From CAYOZN01 sp964408455 (GTDB lineage: Bacteria; Planctomycetota; Phycisphaerae; UBA1845; UTPLA1), in NCBI GenBank assembly GCA_964408455.1, contig CAYOZN010000004.1:124001-188000 (forward strand): 64,000 nucleotides of DNA. Reading direction: 5' to 3'. Made by a program: the position numbers and the translations under genes. This document shows, in pieces, positions 63,950 to 64,000 of the stretch. How positions within the stretch are numbered: the stretch's first letter is position 1; each line of letters starts with the position of its first letter. The notes beneath the pieces were generated by a model, which ran no database searches, was not told where the DNA came from, and worked only from the letters and a program-made list of their open reading frames with translations.

Positions 63950-64000
63950 TCAGCCCTTCACACCGCCCAGCATCAGCCCGCTCACGAACTGCCGCTGCGC
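63950..64000 (-). CDS. Carbohydrate ABC transporter permease (MalG-like), C-terminal end only
   Basis: The last 16 codons are visible: AQRQFVSGLMLGGVKG, then TGA. This is the typical MalG-family C-terminus. The rest lies beyond the window. It is followed by the nucleotidyltransferase pair and the GH31 gene on the same strand, so it probably imports the sugar that the GH31 enzymes process. Confidence 0.78.
   Translation of the reverse strand, partial: AQRQFVSGLMLGGVKG

Overview
The window looks like a chromosomal segment of a GC-rich member of the Planctomycetota, possibly Phycisphaerae-like (inference). The evidence is a membrane protein with the planctomycete-style zinc ribbon (CAGCAYLLRGL...CPECG, around 22519-22585), a secreted enzyme ending in dockerin-like repeats, a thrombospondin type 3 repeat protein with a Cys/TM/Arg-rich C-terminus, several families of short palindromic intergenic repeats of a kind I associate with planctomycetes, and bacterial housekeeping genes (lysS, ribF, folE, cinA). 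No rRNA, tRNA, CRISPR array or intact insertion sequence was recognised.

Layout. 1-4052: 3' end of an ABC-2 permease, then a glucose 1-dehydrogenase and a GH15 trehalase/glucoamylase-like enzyme, likely one sugar-oxidation operon. 4053-11235 (minus strand): folE, two small membrane proteins, ilvE and a LolD/LolC-E-type lipoprotein-export ABC system with enlarged subunits. 11479-12088: a toxin-antitoxin pair whose PIN toxin is frameshifted. 12097-16340: lysS, an ECF sigma/anti-sigma pair, then a repeat array and about 0.9 kb without a convincing gene. 16341-23544: protein kinase, glycosyltransferase, membrane protein, cinA, zinc-ribbon membrane protein and a small HExxH protein. 23617-33031 (minus strand): a secreted calcium-repeat protein, a cupredoxin-like lipoprotein, and a MoxR / AsmA-like / DUF58 / transglutaminase cluster. 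33119-39795 (minus strand): CXXCH membrane protein, nrnA, ribF, copA with a mini metallochaperone, and a nucleoside hydrolase. 40583-41734: acyl-lipid desaturase. 41883-50940: a dense phosphorelay locus with three histidine kinases, a double-receiver protein and a FixJ-type regulator. 51269-55337: a secreted glucose/sorbosone dehydrogenase and an isolated rnfC-rnfD pair. 55588-64000 (minus strand): two GH31 glycosidases, one exported and one cytoplasmic, around a second PIN toxin-antitoxin pair, a minimal nucleotidyltransferase pair and the tail of a sugar ABC permease.

The most unusual signal is a set of short palindromic repeats that occur between genes and also inside genes, in frame. One family is duplicated with a 45-bp period inside the interdomain linker of cinA. 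A second family is inserted at two places in the 1191-codon GH31 gene, each time encoding the same octapeptide pattern HRL(K/E)TGAT. Other items worth a look are the frameshifted PIN toxin, a receiver domain with Glu in place of the phospho-acceptor Asp, an 11-residue tandem repeat at the desaturase N-terminus, and an rnfCD pair without the rest of the Rnf complex.

Metabolically the window suggests a heterotroph using alpha-glucans, trehalose or other alpha-glycosides: GH31 and GH15 release sugars, an ABC transporter imports them and two unrelated glucose-dehydrogenase-type enzymes oxidise them. Around this lie envelope functions (Lol export, AsmA-like, MoxR/DUF58/TGase) and extensive two-component signalling.
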